Positions 53,999-64,000 of a stretch of 64,000 bases of DNA are shown piece by piece. Origin of the DNA: Cochliopodium minus (taxonomy: Eukaryota; Discosea; Himatismenida; Cochliopodiidae); contig JAMYWO010000010.1 in NCBI GenBank assembly GCA_024220525.1, forward strand, positions 251,944 to 315,943, in the 5' to 3' direction. A program made the position numbers and the translations under genes. The stretch's first letter is position 1, and each line of letters starts with the position of its first letter. The notes beneath the pieces were generated by a model. It worked only from the letters and a program-made list of their open reading frames with translations. It did not search any database and was not told the origin of the DNA.

Positions 53999-56540
53999 AT
54001 GGATACTATACCTGTAACCTCCAATGAAGATCCAAATGTCAAATTCGACATCAATAAAAAGATAGGACAAGGGTATTTTATATATTTATTTTATATCCAC
54101 CTTGAAAGCTTTTTTAATTTTCTATTTGTATTTGATCTCAGTGCCTTTGGAACCATTTATCTTGGACAGAAAGTAGATACGAAAGATGAAGTGGCCATCA
54201 AAATCATGGAGATAGAAAATGAAGTGGAAGAGATTGTACATGAGATCGAAGTGATGAAAATTTGCCAAAATCTTCAAAATGTGGTGAAATTTTATGGAAC
54301 TTTTTCATCACCCCAAGATAATGAAATATGGGTAAAAAAATTTTGAGTTTGGAATCTTTAATTAACATATTATTTCTAATCGTATAGATAGTGTAAGTAT
54401 ATATTTTAATCACAGTACATTAATTAATAATACATCAATAAACTTTTTCTATGTTAGTATGGAGTTATGTGAAGCGGGATCCCTCAAATCACATATGATG
54501 ACAACAAGATATACATTCACAGAGAAGCAGATAGGATCGATATGTTTGCATGTGTTGAAGGGATTGGAAGGGATGCACAATTGCAATATGATTCATCGTG
54601 ATATAAAAGCAGACAATGTTAGAAAATCTGAAGAAAAAGAATATAATAAATATAATTATTCTTTTTCAGCTAAAAAATATTAATATTTAATTTTTTGAAG
54701 ATTTTGGTGAATTTGGAAGGTGATATAAAAATTGCAGATTTCGGAGAAGTAGCAATTTTGAAGCAAGGAGAACTAGAGAGTGATATAAGAGGAACTCCAG
54801 TAAGAAAAAAGATTGAGTTTTTTTAAAACTTTAACTTTTTCAAACAGTATTTCATGGCGCCAGAGATAGCTGTGGGAGAAAGTTATGACACAAAAGTAGA
54901 TATTTGGGCGTTAGGGATTATGTGTATTGAACTAGCAGAAGGTATGACTCTGTATTTTAAATAAATTTTAATGATTATATTTTACTTTTCAAATAGGTGC
55001 TCCTATTTTAGGTGATAAAATTTGTTTTTCAATTCTATTTCCTTAATTTTTTGTTAGTTGATAGAGAACCTTTGGATGCATTGGACATCATCGTAATAAT
55101 CACTTTTTTTTTTCATTGAATTTGATTTTTATAAAAAACTATCATAGGCTACATTTGAGAAATGTAAGTTTTTTTTAGTTTTGAATTTTGATTTTGATTT
55201 TTATTTTTCCAGCACCAACTTTCAAAAACGTGTCCGCTTATTCAACTTACTTTAAAAATTTTGTTGATTATTGCCTCACAATCAACCCAAACGAAAGACA
55301 AACTCCAAGTGAATTATTACACACTAGGTTCCTTTTAAAAACCTTATTCATTGTTGCTTTATAAAAAGTTTCTCTTTAGATACATGAAGATAGTAGCACA
55401 GAAACATTCAAACGAAATCAAAGATTTGATAAAAGAAACACACTCAGAAAAGATCGAGAAGAAGAAGTCAGAGAAGCTCACCAAGATCGAAATAGAGAAG
55501 AAGGTCGAAGAAAAAGAGAAGAACCAAGAGCTCGTAGACAAAAAAACAGGTCTCACTTTCGAGAAGTACTATGAAGGAATTCTTGAATGGAAACATACTA
55601 ACAAGTTTGATATATCCTCTATTTTGGAGATCAAGAATCATAAAATCCAAAACACTTTTCAAGAGAAGGGAAGTGAGAAGAGAAAGTTGCTCAACATTTT
55701 GGTGTTCATTTGCTTACAGATGGAAAATGAGACTTTTGGGATTGTTAAGGCCCACAGAAACAGATGTGAGAATGTTAAAACTCCCAACAGTAAATTTTTT
55801 TTTTTATAAGATTTCATTTTTTTTTATTTGTTTAATTAGTTTTTTTATTGATTTTAAATAATTTTAAAAATTTTCTTCTTGAGGTTTTTCAATTAATAAT
55901 TTTTTTAGAATTCCGTGTTTGGAATAATGTAAGTACTGGTAAAGAGTGCATCGACTGGATCTACACAATGCTCAACTTCAAGAGCAGAAACGAGCCCACC
56001 AAACTGTTCCAAGGACTCATCAACTCGGGTCTCTTCAAAATCTTGAACGGATACGAATTGAGTCATGTAGACAGTCACGAAGTCGTAGTCAAATGTAACG
56101 AAAGTAATCTCAAGAACTTCTCTGAGGGTTACCAGGTTTTCGAGGTATCGAACAGAAACATAGAAGACAATCCCCTTTCCATGAACTTGAAGATCAAGAA
56201 GGAACTTAAAAAGAATCTCGAGGGTTTGGACATCGATCTCAACAGCCTTTTCTTGGTGGAACAATTAGACAAAAGTGATTGTAAGAATTAATCATTATTT
56301 ATTTTTATTTTTAATTTTTTATTTTTTTTTTTTATTTTTTATTTTTTATTTTTATTTTTTTTTTTTTATTTTTTATTTTTTTTATTTTTATTTTTTATTT
56401 TTTATTTTTTATTTTTTATTTTATTTTTATTTTTTATTTTTTATTTTTATTTTTATTTTTTGTTTTTTATTTTTTATTTTTTATTTTTTATTTTTATTTT
56501 TTGTTTTTTATTTTTTATTTTTTATTTTTATTTTTTGTTT

Positions 56541-56571
<31 letters not shown>

Positions 56572-58522
56572 AAAAGGGGAGATTTTGATTGCAAGAGCCA
56601 AAAGAGTAAAACTTACAAAGGGAGAGATTATTTTGAATAAAGGAGATGTCAACAAATGCCTCTACAAAATAGAGCAAGGTACAGTGGTAATCGTGATCCA
56701 AATTTCCGAAACTGAATCGCAAGTAAAAAAAAAAAACAATTTTTTTTAAAAAGAAAATCTAAAAAAATTAGGTTGTTGCCACTCTTCCTGAAGGAGCATT
56801 TTTTGGTGAAGTATCTTTGTTGAATCCTGATGGAAAGGTTGGATTAATTTTTTAATTTTTTTAAATTTTTGGTTTTATTATTTTTTTAAAAGACGTTTAG
56901 AAATCTTTAATTTTTTTATCTTTTTATTTTACTCAATAAAATTTTTTTATTTTTATTTATTTTTTTAAAAAAATATTTTCCATAATCCATATTTTTAAAT
57001 TCTTTTTATTAATTTATATTTTAAAAATTAATTTTTTATTAACGTTTTTTAAATTGAATTATTATTTTATCATTTTTTTTTTTTTCTAGACTATCGCAGT
57101 TGTGAAAGCTGGAAACGATGGAGCAGTGATCCAAATCATCCCAAACAGCAGCATCTTCACCCTCTTCGAAAAGGAACCCAACCTCTTCAAGAAGTTCTTC
57201 TACACCACTGGTCTTAAAATGGCAGAGAGATTTCGTAAAAACAACTTTGAGATTGAGAAGAGCAAAGAAGAGGAGAAGGTTCAATCCACCATCAACAGTC
57301 TCATGTCCAACGAGAAGAACAAGGAAGACTCTTCTTTCGTAAAGAAGTTTGGAATACCGGAGACTGAGACTTTGTTGAAGACTTTGAAGTAAAATGAAAT
57401 TTTAATATTTTATTTTTTAAATTAATGTTTTTTATTGAATTTTTTTTTTAATCTTTTTTTTTTTATTTTTTTTCTTTTATTAAAAGTTTATTTATTTTAA
57501 ATTTTTTGTTTTAATCATTTTTATCCAAAACTTTAGCTGCTATATAAAGCATCCTACTAGACATGGGAAGATATTTTTGAGTCAAAACTGTAATCTTTTT
57601 GAGATTTTGTATTTTTTTTTATAAACATTTTTTATTTACTTTTTGAATTAAATATAGTTAATTATTTTTTATTATTTTTTATTATTTTTTATTTTGTATA
57701 TATTTTTTATTTTTTTGATAGATCTCAGCTTTTTCTCCAAGACATTCGGGTCCAAGTTCAAAGACGTTATCCCGCTCAATTCAATAAAAAACATAAAAGA
57801 GAGCAAAGACAAAATAACAGTGGAATACGAAGAAGACATAACCCTAACACAAACAGAATTCTACGGGTTTTCCGATACAGAGGACGTCGTTCGAAACATT
57901 TCTCAACTTTTGCAAAAGTACAAGCAGTCAACTGTTAAGGGAGAGGATGTGAGCAGCGTTTTGAAGAAACTGAAGGAGATTTCTTTCCAGGAGAGCAAGG
58001 AGCTTGATCACAAGAAGTTGACTCTTTCACAAGAGGATTGGGAAATTCTTTTGAGAGGTTCTGTCCACAAAGTAAAAAGAAATTTTTTGTAGTTAATTTT
58101 TTAAAAAGTTATTTTTAATGTTTTTTGATAATTTACTTTTTAATAAATTTTAAAAAAAAAATGATTTTCAATTTTTTTTCTTTAAGGTTTACCAAAAGGG
58201 GGATGTGATTGTTCGTTCGGGTGAGAAGTCTTCGGTCATCTACCAAATTTCCTACGGAACCTGTAACATTGTCAAAAAGAGCACTAACCAAGACGAAATC
58301 GTTGCTGTGCTCGGACAAGGTGAAATCATTGGGGAAATCTCTTTTATTCTTCAAGCTTTGACCACTGCCGATGTTGTTGCTGAAACTACCACTGGCATTT
58401 GTATCATTGAGAGAAACTTGTTGGAGATCATTTTCAAGAGATGTCCTTCTTTGTCTGGCAAGTTTTACAATTATCTATCCAAGAAAATTTCTGAAAGAAT
58501 CCAACCCGCCCAAAAGAAATAA
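53999..58522 (+). CDS. Ste20-type kinase-DEP-cNB-GRAM-cNB protein (GbpC-like tail)
   Basis: More than 15 exons from ATG 53999. Kinase: KIGQGAFGTIY across an intron, VAIKIMEI, MELCEAGSLKSHM, IHRDIKADN, IKIADFGEVAI, GTPYFMAPEI, NPNERQTPSELLHTRF; all catalytic residues present, Ste20/MST type. Exons of 15 and 16 nt occur near 55000 and 55150. A charged coiled region (about 55430-55530) precedes a DEP domain (FRVWNNVSTGKECIDWIYTM). Then a first cyclic-nucleotide-binding fold (LTKGEIILNKGDVNKCLYKI, FFGEVSLLNPDG), a GRAM domain (FGIPETETLLK, YIKHPTRHGKIFLSQNCNLF, DVIPLNSIKNIK) and a second cNB fold (YQKGDVIVRSGEKSSVIYQI, IIGEISFILQALTTADVVAE). The phosphate-cassette Arg is absent in both, so nucleotide binding is doubtful. 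The tail order is that of Dictyostelium GbpC/GbpD. Stop TAA 58522. Confidence 0.85.
56285..56575. repeat. Intronic (ATTTTT)n tract in the kinase gene
   Basis: Nearly perfect TTTTTTA and TTTTTATTTTTTG units run about 290 bp between the exon ending QLDKSD and the exon starting GEILIARAKRVKL. Sense-strand T-rich, like other introns here. Confidence 0.9.
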
Positions 58523-58840
58523 AATTTGTGTTTTATTAAAATTCTTTAAAAATCCTCAAATTTGAAGATTTTTTATTGTTAAAGGAGCAAAAACATGATT
58601 AAAGTGATTGAGGAAGATTTGACATGAATAACTATTTATTCTGAAAGAAGGAGAACAATCTTTATTAGAATATTGAAGATGGAATTACTCTTTTGTTTTA
58701 ATAACAATTTCAAGTTTGAAATGTTTCCTTTAAAAAAACTTTAATCAATTCGAAAAACAACTCTTCATTTGGAAAAAACATAATTTTCCTTTCAAGTAAA
58801 GCCATAATATTATGAAAACATTTTTCACAAAAATAAAAAA
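58523..58840. other. 318-bp intergenic region
   Basis: No open frame or RNA gene seen. A short imperfect hairpin lies near 58548-58568 (AATCCTCAAATTTGAAGATT), just after the kinase stop, and might sit in its 3' UTR. The rest is A/T-rich and should contain the promoter of the lipase gene. Confidence 0.5.
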
Positions 58841-60430
58841 ATGGAGAGAATTTTGAAGCTTTCATTAATAATAGGAATATCCACATTATTGGGATTGATA
58901 ATGATAATCATCCTCATCAAAAAATTCATCAAATCAAATTATACAGGAGATAAAAAGGAGATGAATAAAAAGGACCTTAAAAAATTAACACATCCAACAC
59001 CAGATCATTTGATAGTGCTAATAAATGGTTTAATGGGAAGCTCAGAAAATGGATTGATGGTAAAATTTTTTTGGCGGCATAATTTAAAATAAAAATAAAT
59101 TTTTAATTTTAAATGATTCAAGTTTATTAAATTTCAATTTTAAATTGAGAGTAGCAAATGGTCAATCATATTACAAATTGGGCAGAGAAGAAAGGACACA
59201 GAATATTGTTGAAGAGGATACAATGTTCAGAGATATTCATAAAGAAGTGCTTGTATAGAAAAGGTGTAGCATACTCGGGAAATTTTTTAGCTAAAGAAGT
59301 AATATAAAAGGAATTATCATTTTGAAATAAAATAATAAAAAAAATTCATAAAATTTTTTATAATTAGATAGAGTCTATAAGATCAGAATTTTCCTCTTTG
59401 AAATATCTTTCAATCATGGGGTCTTCCTTTGGGGGTTTAGTTTGCAAGTATTAACAAATAAAATTGCATTGCATATGTATGTAACTATCAAAAAAAAATT
59501 TTTCAGGTACGCTGTTGGAAAAATTAAATTAGATAAAAATGGAATTGATGGTCTCATCCCTTTAGGTAAAAAAGAAAATTTAATTTTTAGAAACCATTTT
59601 TATTCGTTGAAACAAATTATTTTAAAAACCTTCAAATCATTTTTTTAACTAAAAAAAAGTTTTTGCAACTATATCAAGCCCTCATTTGGGTGTATCTCAC
59701 CAACAGTTCACCTTTTTAGAAGCTATTCAAGTAAAAATGTTTTCCTTCATATCAAACTCGATTAAGGAGCTCACCTACACAGACCTCAACAAACCAAAGC
59801 TTAAAAAAAAAAATCAAAAGGGAGATTATTGTCTTTTTGACGATAATGAAAATAGTACGTCAGAGGAGAACGTTTTAGTGGAGATTTCAAGTGGGAAATT
59901 CTTAGAAAACCTTTCCAAATTTTCTTTGAGGATAGCTCTCGGTAGAATAGCTTTTATTTTTTATTTAAACTTCTTATTTTATTTTATTAATTACTAAATC
60001 AAATTTTTGATTTCATTAAGGAAGTCCGCACGACACCACTGTCTCCATAAAAAGTGCGATGTTCGGACTTGACACTCTTTTTCAAAACATCCATTTGGAA
60101 ATCTTCGAAAAGGACAAGCAAAGCAGTCTCATTGAGAAAATAAATTATTCCCCAAGCACTAACTCTAACTCAACACTCAAAATTTCTTTTAAAAAACCTT
60201 TAGACCAAAGTATTCTTAAAAAGATTCAAATTGTTGCTAACAATACCCAATCTTTAAGTTGGACTTTGTTATGTGTAACTGGACGTCATGATGGAATAAC
60301 TGTGAATTTTTTTTTTTGTAATTTTAACAATTTTTTAAAATTAATTTTTTCATAGAAAGCTAATATAAGCTCAGAAGTGCTAAGTGAAATTTGCAATTTG
60401 GTTGACAAAGTGTATGAAGATACTAAATAA
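58841..60430 (+). CDS. DUF676-type serine esterase/lipase
   Basis: Seven exons from ATG 58841 with an N-terminal anchor (LSLIIGISTLLGLIMIIILI). Family motifs: HLIVLINGLMGSSENG (oxyanion loop, with Asn where many have His), KGHRILLKRIQCS, IMGSSFGGLVCKYAVGKI (nucleophile Ser in G-x-S-x-G-G), FATISSPHLGVSHQ, and a late VTGRHDGI that may supply the catalytic His. This is the ROG1/FAM135-like alpha/beta hydrolase group, acting on lipids at membranes. The middle insert (KLKKKNQKGDYCLFDDNENS) is hydrophilic. Stop TAA 60428-60430. Family sound; substrate unknown. Confidence 0.82.
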
Positions 60431-60563
60431 TTTTCCAAAAAAAAATAAAATCAATTTTCTCATTTTTTTTTTTTTGGGACTCTTTGTTATTTTTTTTTAA
60501 ATTTTCTTTTTAAAAATAAATTAAAACTTTTATTCTCATTCTTTGATTGAAACATCTCAAAAT

Positions 60564-61995
60564 TTAAAAAACAGTACAGTGGTGAAGATGGTGATGATGT
60601 TTCCTCGGACTCTTCGGCCTCTCATTCAACTCTGGGCTCGCAATACACAAATTTTTGAGTTCCTCAGCAGTAAGACTAAAAGCAACAAAAGCGATGTTTT
60701 TGATTAAATATTTGTTAACTTTGAAACAAGGATTTTTTTTTCCGAATATGTGTAAACAAACGAGAAAATTATAAATACACTTTCTTAGTACGTTTGGAAA
60801 GTACTTGTGTTTTTCTGGACTCCATGTTTTAATTCTGTTGGCGTACCTCATGGCGTTCAGTACCAACTCTAGCTCTTCTTCAAGTTTTAGGTTTTGCCCA
60901 AAAGAGAAGGAGATGATTTTGCCTAAGCCTACATCTCTTTCAGCGCATAAAGGATATCCTTAAATAAAAAAATTCAAAGTAAAAGCAAAATAAAAAATTT
61001 GAATATAAAATAAAAATAAAATAATAAAAATAAAAATTATTTCAAACATAGTTAAAATTTAGATACCATTTTCGTATTTTGCAATGAGTGATGAGTTCTC
61101 TTGAAGTTCGAGTGGGATTGGTTTAGATCCATTAGTAAAACTGTCCCATTTTATATCTTGAAAAATAGGATGTTCCATTGAATCTGATTTTTTATTTTCA
61201 AAAAATAATTTATAATAGTTTGAAAATAAAAAGAAATTTTTTACCAGTATTGTTAAATAAACTGAAATCGTTGTGATTCAAAGGATTGGTGTTTGTTTCA
61301 TCTCCATATAGTGCGTGAGGAAATTTTTTAGGAAGGCCACTATCTGTATTTATGAATGGAGGAAGTATTGGTGAGTGTTGAGGATTTTGTTTTTGATGAT
61401 TTTATACAATTGAGGAGTTTTATTAAATATATTATTAAATAAAAATATAATTTAAAAATTTATTTGTGATTTTTAAATTTCAAGATTTGTATCTTCTCTA
61501 AATTGTTTTACCTCCAAATATCTGATTAGCATCTCTTAAGATCAACAATCCACCTCCCTGCTCAACATATTTCAACAGATTCTTTGTCAATTTTTCGCTA
61601 TCTTTCATCGCATTGCTCCCATAGATTATCAGACAATCATATCCGTTCATCTGGTCTAATGTGGGGATGTTTTCATGTATGTAATAATGGCCAGAGTGAG
61701 ATAAGATGTAATGATTGTCCAGCATGATCTCATTGGACGAGGCCAATCTCGCATATCTCTTCCCCTCTTTCTTCGCATGCAACATCATTTTTTTGATCTC
61801 TCGATCAGCCTCAATTCTCCCCTTATTCACCTCCAAGAAGAGGATATACAAAATATAGCTTCTGTTATTGAATTTGTACCAATCTGTCTTTGTGGGTCGA
61901 CTCAATTCTCCCGTAATTATCTTGGAAATTGTTTCATCGATGTTTTCTTTAGTTATTTTGGTGATGTTGTTGTGTGACAAATGATTCTGATTCAT
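60564..61995 (-). CDS. Amidotransferase/ThuA-like domain protein with SOCS-like segment
   Basis: Minus-strand gene of five exons from ATG 61995 (MNQNHLSHNNITKITKENID) to TAA 60564. A helical N-terminus (LFLEVNKGRIEADREIKKMM) precedes a Rossmann-like part reminiscent of class I amidotransferase or ThuA folds (YDCLIIYGSNAMKDSEKL, LLKYVEQGGGLLILRDANQI). Further exons contain FPHALYGDETNTNPLNHNDF and GYPLCAERDVGLGKIISFSF. The last exon has KTWSPEKHKYFPNVLRKCI, then NFLVCLHIFGKKNPCFKVNK, aligning with the tails of the RCC1 and ankyrin genes, followed by a His-rich end. No catalytic Cys nucleophile motif is obvious, so the fold may be used for binding. Overall function unknown. Confidence 0.6.
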
Positions 61996-62126
61996 TTTTC
62001 CAATATTTTTTTTTAATCAAATTTAACTTTAATCCGTATTTTTCTTTAAATCAATCTCCTCAAAGGATAAGCAATAGCTTGAAGAAAATAAGCTTTACAC
62101 CCAAAAAAGAAATTAGAAAAAGATGA

Positions 62127-62142
62127 GGAGGTTTTTACCTCC
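62127..62142. other. Short GC-rich perfect hairpin
   Basis: GGAGGT-TTTT-ACCTCC is a perfect 6-bp inverted repeat. It overlaps a second possible pairing (TTTACC with GGTAAA around TCCGC). It is the most GC-rich spot in an otherwise A/T-only spacer between two divergently placed minus-strand genes. No tRNA, snRNA or snoRNA box set could be recognised around it. Confidence 0.5.
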
Positions 62143-62273
62143 GCGGTAAACCTTTAAAAAATTCTGATTATTTTCGGAAACATTAAAATTTAAATTATTA
62201 AATCAATAAGAACAAACTGGAAAAGTATAAATTATTTCAATTGTAAAAATAAATCCTTTTATTAATATCTTAA

Positions 62274-62490
62274 ATGGAGTTTTTGTTTCTTTTGTTTTCT
62301 TTTGGATTTTTTTTTTTGTTCAAGTATCTTTTGAGTTTTGTTGTCTTCTCATAATAGCCATTATCGCAAGTCCTTCCCAATCCTACAGTGAGATTTTTGT
62401 GGAACACGGAAGCGGCTTTTTTGAATATCTCGATATTGTAAGGATCAATCTTTACGTAAAGAGACGTACGAGGATAATTAAATTATGTTT
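62274..62490 (-). CDS. Possible mitochondrial ribosomal protein bS21-like exon
   Basis: On the minus strand an exon encodes SLYVKIDPYNIEIFKKAASV, then FHKNLTVGLGRTCDNGYYEK and TTKLKRYLNKK, ending NSI at TAA 62274. The order of a short helix with Phe/Lys spacing, then YYEK and a basic tail, recalls bS21m (MRPS21). The 5' end is unclear: acceptor candidates lie at GTAAAG (about 62457), and an ATG at about 62563 (MIFKIFRLFKKK) looks like a mitochondrial presequence but is separated by stops without a GT donor. So either an exon is missed or the frame is broken. Confidence 0.4.
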
Positions 62491-62579
62491 AGATTTTTCA
62501 AAAGAGTATAAAATTTTATTTGATAAGTTTTTTTTTAAATAATCTGAAGATCTTAAATATCATCTTTGAGATTATATGT

Positions 62580-62843
62580 TTAGTACTCAAATTGAATTTC
62601 TTTTTTTACCTGATAATTTTTTGAATATTTTTTATTGTCATGATTTATTTGATGATAGGCACAAAACAGATCATCTTTTTTGCGCTTTACATTTACAAAC
62701 CCCACCTGATGATCTGCTTCTTTGAGGATAAACTCTTTTTGGGTACTATCACAATTGGAATGTTTGAAATTATTAGCATCTGGTGGAGAAAAGCCCTCCA
62801 AAATTTCAGACCAATCTTCTTCGGGATAGAATTTCTCTTGCAT
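62580..62843 (-). CDS. Hypothetical 87-residue protein
   Basis: Open frame from ATG 62843 (MQEKFYPEEDWSEILEGFSP) to TAA 62580. The composition is polar with Asn, Lys and His and one Cys pair (KHSNCDSTQKEF, DDLFCAYHQIN). No family is recognised. It could be the first exon of the bS21-like gene to its left if a donor at GAGTACTAAAC is used, though the phase does not fit the acceptor I found. Confidence 0.35.
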   Translation of the reverse strand: MQEKFYPEEDWSEILEGFSPPDANNFKHSNCDSTQKEFILKEADHQVGFVNVKRKKDDLFCAYHQINHDNKKYSKNYQVKKEIQFEY

Positions 62844-63312
62844 TTTATATTTAATAAAAATAAAAAAAATTTTTTTAAAGCAAGAAAGATGACAACTTTT
62901 TTTTTTTTTTGAAACAAATAAATATATTGAAATTAATTTTATTTACAATCAAAAAGTCCAGTTTATCCTCTTTTGAATTCCTAAATAATTAATTGGTAAA
63001 GATTATTATCTTTAATATGTTCACTTTGAGTTAATGCACTTTAATTTTCATTGAAATTTTGAGTCTTCTAATGTTTGGAAATAATTTATAAACATATTAT
63101 TGCTTGTATCGGGAATATATGAAGAAATATTACCTTTCAAATTTTTAACACGATAAAATTCAATTGATATTTACATTGTATGGTGGGTGATTCGCATAAT
63201 TATGTTTATTGATCCTATAAGGAAAGAAACAAATTCTTTATCCCTTTTCTCATAAGGTTTTGATAATTTTTTATTTTTCAATAGATTCAAATGATAATTA
63301 ATAAAATTGGAA
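62844..63312. other. Spacer with third diverged scrap of the MYND-gene leader
   Basis: Bases 63142-63226 resemble the leader upstream of the MYND genes (compare 3847-3965 and 18160-18275): TTTTTAACACGAT, CAATTGATATTTACAT, TATGGTG and GGTGATTCGCATAATTATG in the same order with small indels, ending near CCTATAAGGAAAG. The homology stops before the MYND finger. The remainder of the interval is A/T-rich with no open frame of note. Confidence 0.7.
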
Positions 63313-64000
63313 ATGGAGAAAAATTTGCCAGGATATTCGAAAAAATTTAAATTTAGTATAGATCGTGGTGGAACATTCACAGATATTTATGCAGAAACAC
63401 CCAAAGGATATAAAGTGATCAAATTATTATCTGTTGATAAAGCATATAAAGATGCACCAAGAGAGGGAATAAGAAGAATTTTGGAGGCAAGAAATAAAAC
63501 TTATCATGAAGAAAAAAATATATTCTCTTTCTATAATCAAAAACATAATACTATTTATACAAACAATAAAAAGTTCTATGAAAAACATATCATATAGTGG
63601 CTTTATTTTAGAATTGGGCTGAATTTATAAAAATTAACCTTTATAAAAATTAAAGATGGTGACAAGCAAAAAAATAGATCCAGAAAAAGTGGATACATCA
63701 GAAATCGAATCGATAAGAATGGGCACGACAATTGCCACAAATGCATTGCTCGAACAAAAAGGAGTGAGAACAGCGGTCGTTTTAACAAAAGGATTGAAAG
63801 ATGTGATAAAGATAGGAACACAAGCAAGAAACAACATCTTTGATCTTTCCATGTCCAAATCTCCTTTGTTGTATGAGGAAGTTGTTGAGATCGACGAAAG
63901 AGTGAGGGTGATGAAAGCATTCAAGGGATTGATCTCTGAGATTTCCAAGAAGGAAGTGGGCAAAACGGGGGATGTTGAGGTGATAAAAGTGCCTGACGAG
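63313..64000 (+). CDS. OPLAH: 5-oxoprolinase (hydantoinase A-type N-terminus), partial
   Basis: Starts at ATG 63313 (an in-frame TTG lies just upstream) and runs off the right edge. Exon 1 reads [31 protein letters not shown]; after an intron ending at about 63655 the next exon reads [57 protein letters not shown] and [11 protein letters not shown]. These are the nucleotide-binding landmarks of ATP-dependent 5-oxoprolinase, which opens 5-oxoproline to glutamate in the gamma-glutamyl (glutathione) cycle in the cytosol. The exon 1 donor is uncertain: sequence after [10 protein letters not shown] drifts from the family, suggesting the donor lies near 63500-63595. Remaining hydantoinase A and B domains lie beyond the window. 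Confidence 0.9.

Noticed and set aside
58548-58568. Imperfect inverted repeat as a transcription terminator
   Set aside because: Eukaryotic polymerase II genes do not need such hairpins and the match is short; kept only as a note.
1-64000. Variant nuclear genetic code (TAG or TGA as sense)
   Set aside because: TGA clearly ends the sugar porter, PARP and TPR-DapA genes; reading TAG as sense does not restore the TPR gene, and no in-frame TAG or TGA occurs inside conserved domains.

Overview
This is an AT-rich nuclear window from a free-living protist, most likely an amoeba. The genes are split by many short GT-AG introns, with some 15-16 nt exons. All readable frames fit the standard code. Proteins carry asparagine-rich tracts, and the repertoire is purely eukaryotic: p400-type remodeller, Aster/LAM-type GRAM protein, REJ-GPS receptor, RUS, HROB, PARP, Ste20 kinase. 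One kinase ends in cNB-GRAM-cNB, a tail I know from the Dictyostelium GbpC/GbpD proteins, so an amoebozoan-like host is plausible. I cannot name the species. The sequence is draft assembly: a 100-N gap at 1401-1500 is flanked by a perfect 77-bp duplication, and there is a lone n at 9562.

Layout. 1-3.0 kb: two tandem minus-strand RCC1-repeat genes. 3.2-5.4 kb: a chimeric duplicated block (TPR-gene fragment joined to an intact MYND-finger/cysteine-peptidase-like gene), followed by an RCC1 relic. 6.2-9.3 kb: a Crinkler/RHS-like NTPase-nuclease gene ending in a PHD-like finger. 9.4-10.9 kb: a truncated MBOAT acyltransferase. 11.1-13.2 kb: an RNB exoribonuclease. 13.3-19.6 kb: source copies of the duplicated block (a frameshifted TPR gene and a broken MYND copy) on either side of an MFS sugar porter. 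19.8-26.1 kb: a hypothetical protein, a WRN-like RecQ helicase and a methyltransferase. 26.2-42.9 kb (minus strand): PSI-REJ-GPS receptor, HSA-dead SNF2-SANT protein, RUS protein, HROB-like protein, dipeptide epimerase-like enzyme and a small membrane protein. 43.0-60.4 kb (mostly plus strand): C2-GRAM-VASt protein, CYTH-like protein, ankyrin genes, TPR-DapA fusion, zinc-finger PARP, kinase-DEP-cNB-GRAM-cNB protein and a DUF676 lipase. 60.6-64 kb: a glutamine-amidotransferase-like protein, small genes, a third scrap of the MYND-leader repeat, and the start of 5-oxoprolinase.

The genes do not form one pathway; the window is gene-dense and mixed. The most unusual items are these: (i) a short C-terminal W..H..LxxxC..LP motif shared by an RCC1, an ankyrin and an amidotransferase-like protein, resembling a SOCS/BC box; (ii) unusual fusions (TPR-DapA, MYND-peptidase, Crinkler-PHD, HSA-pseudoATPase-SANT); (iii) two genes whose frame is restored by skipping the T of an internal stop codon; (iv) a 5'-AT to 3'-GC codon gradient inside several genes.
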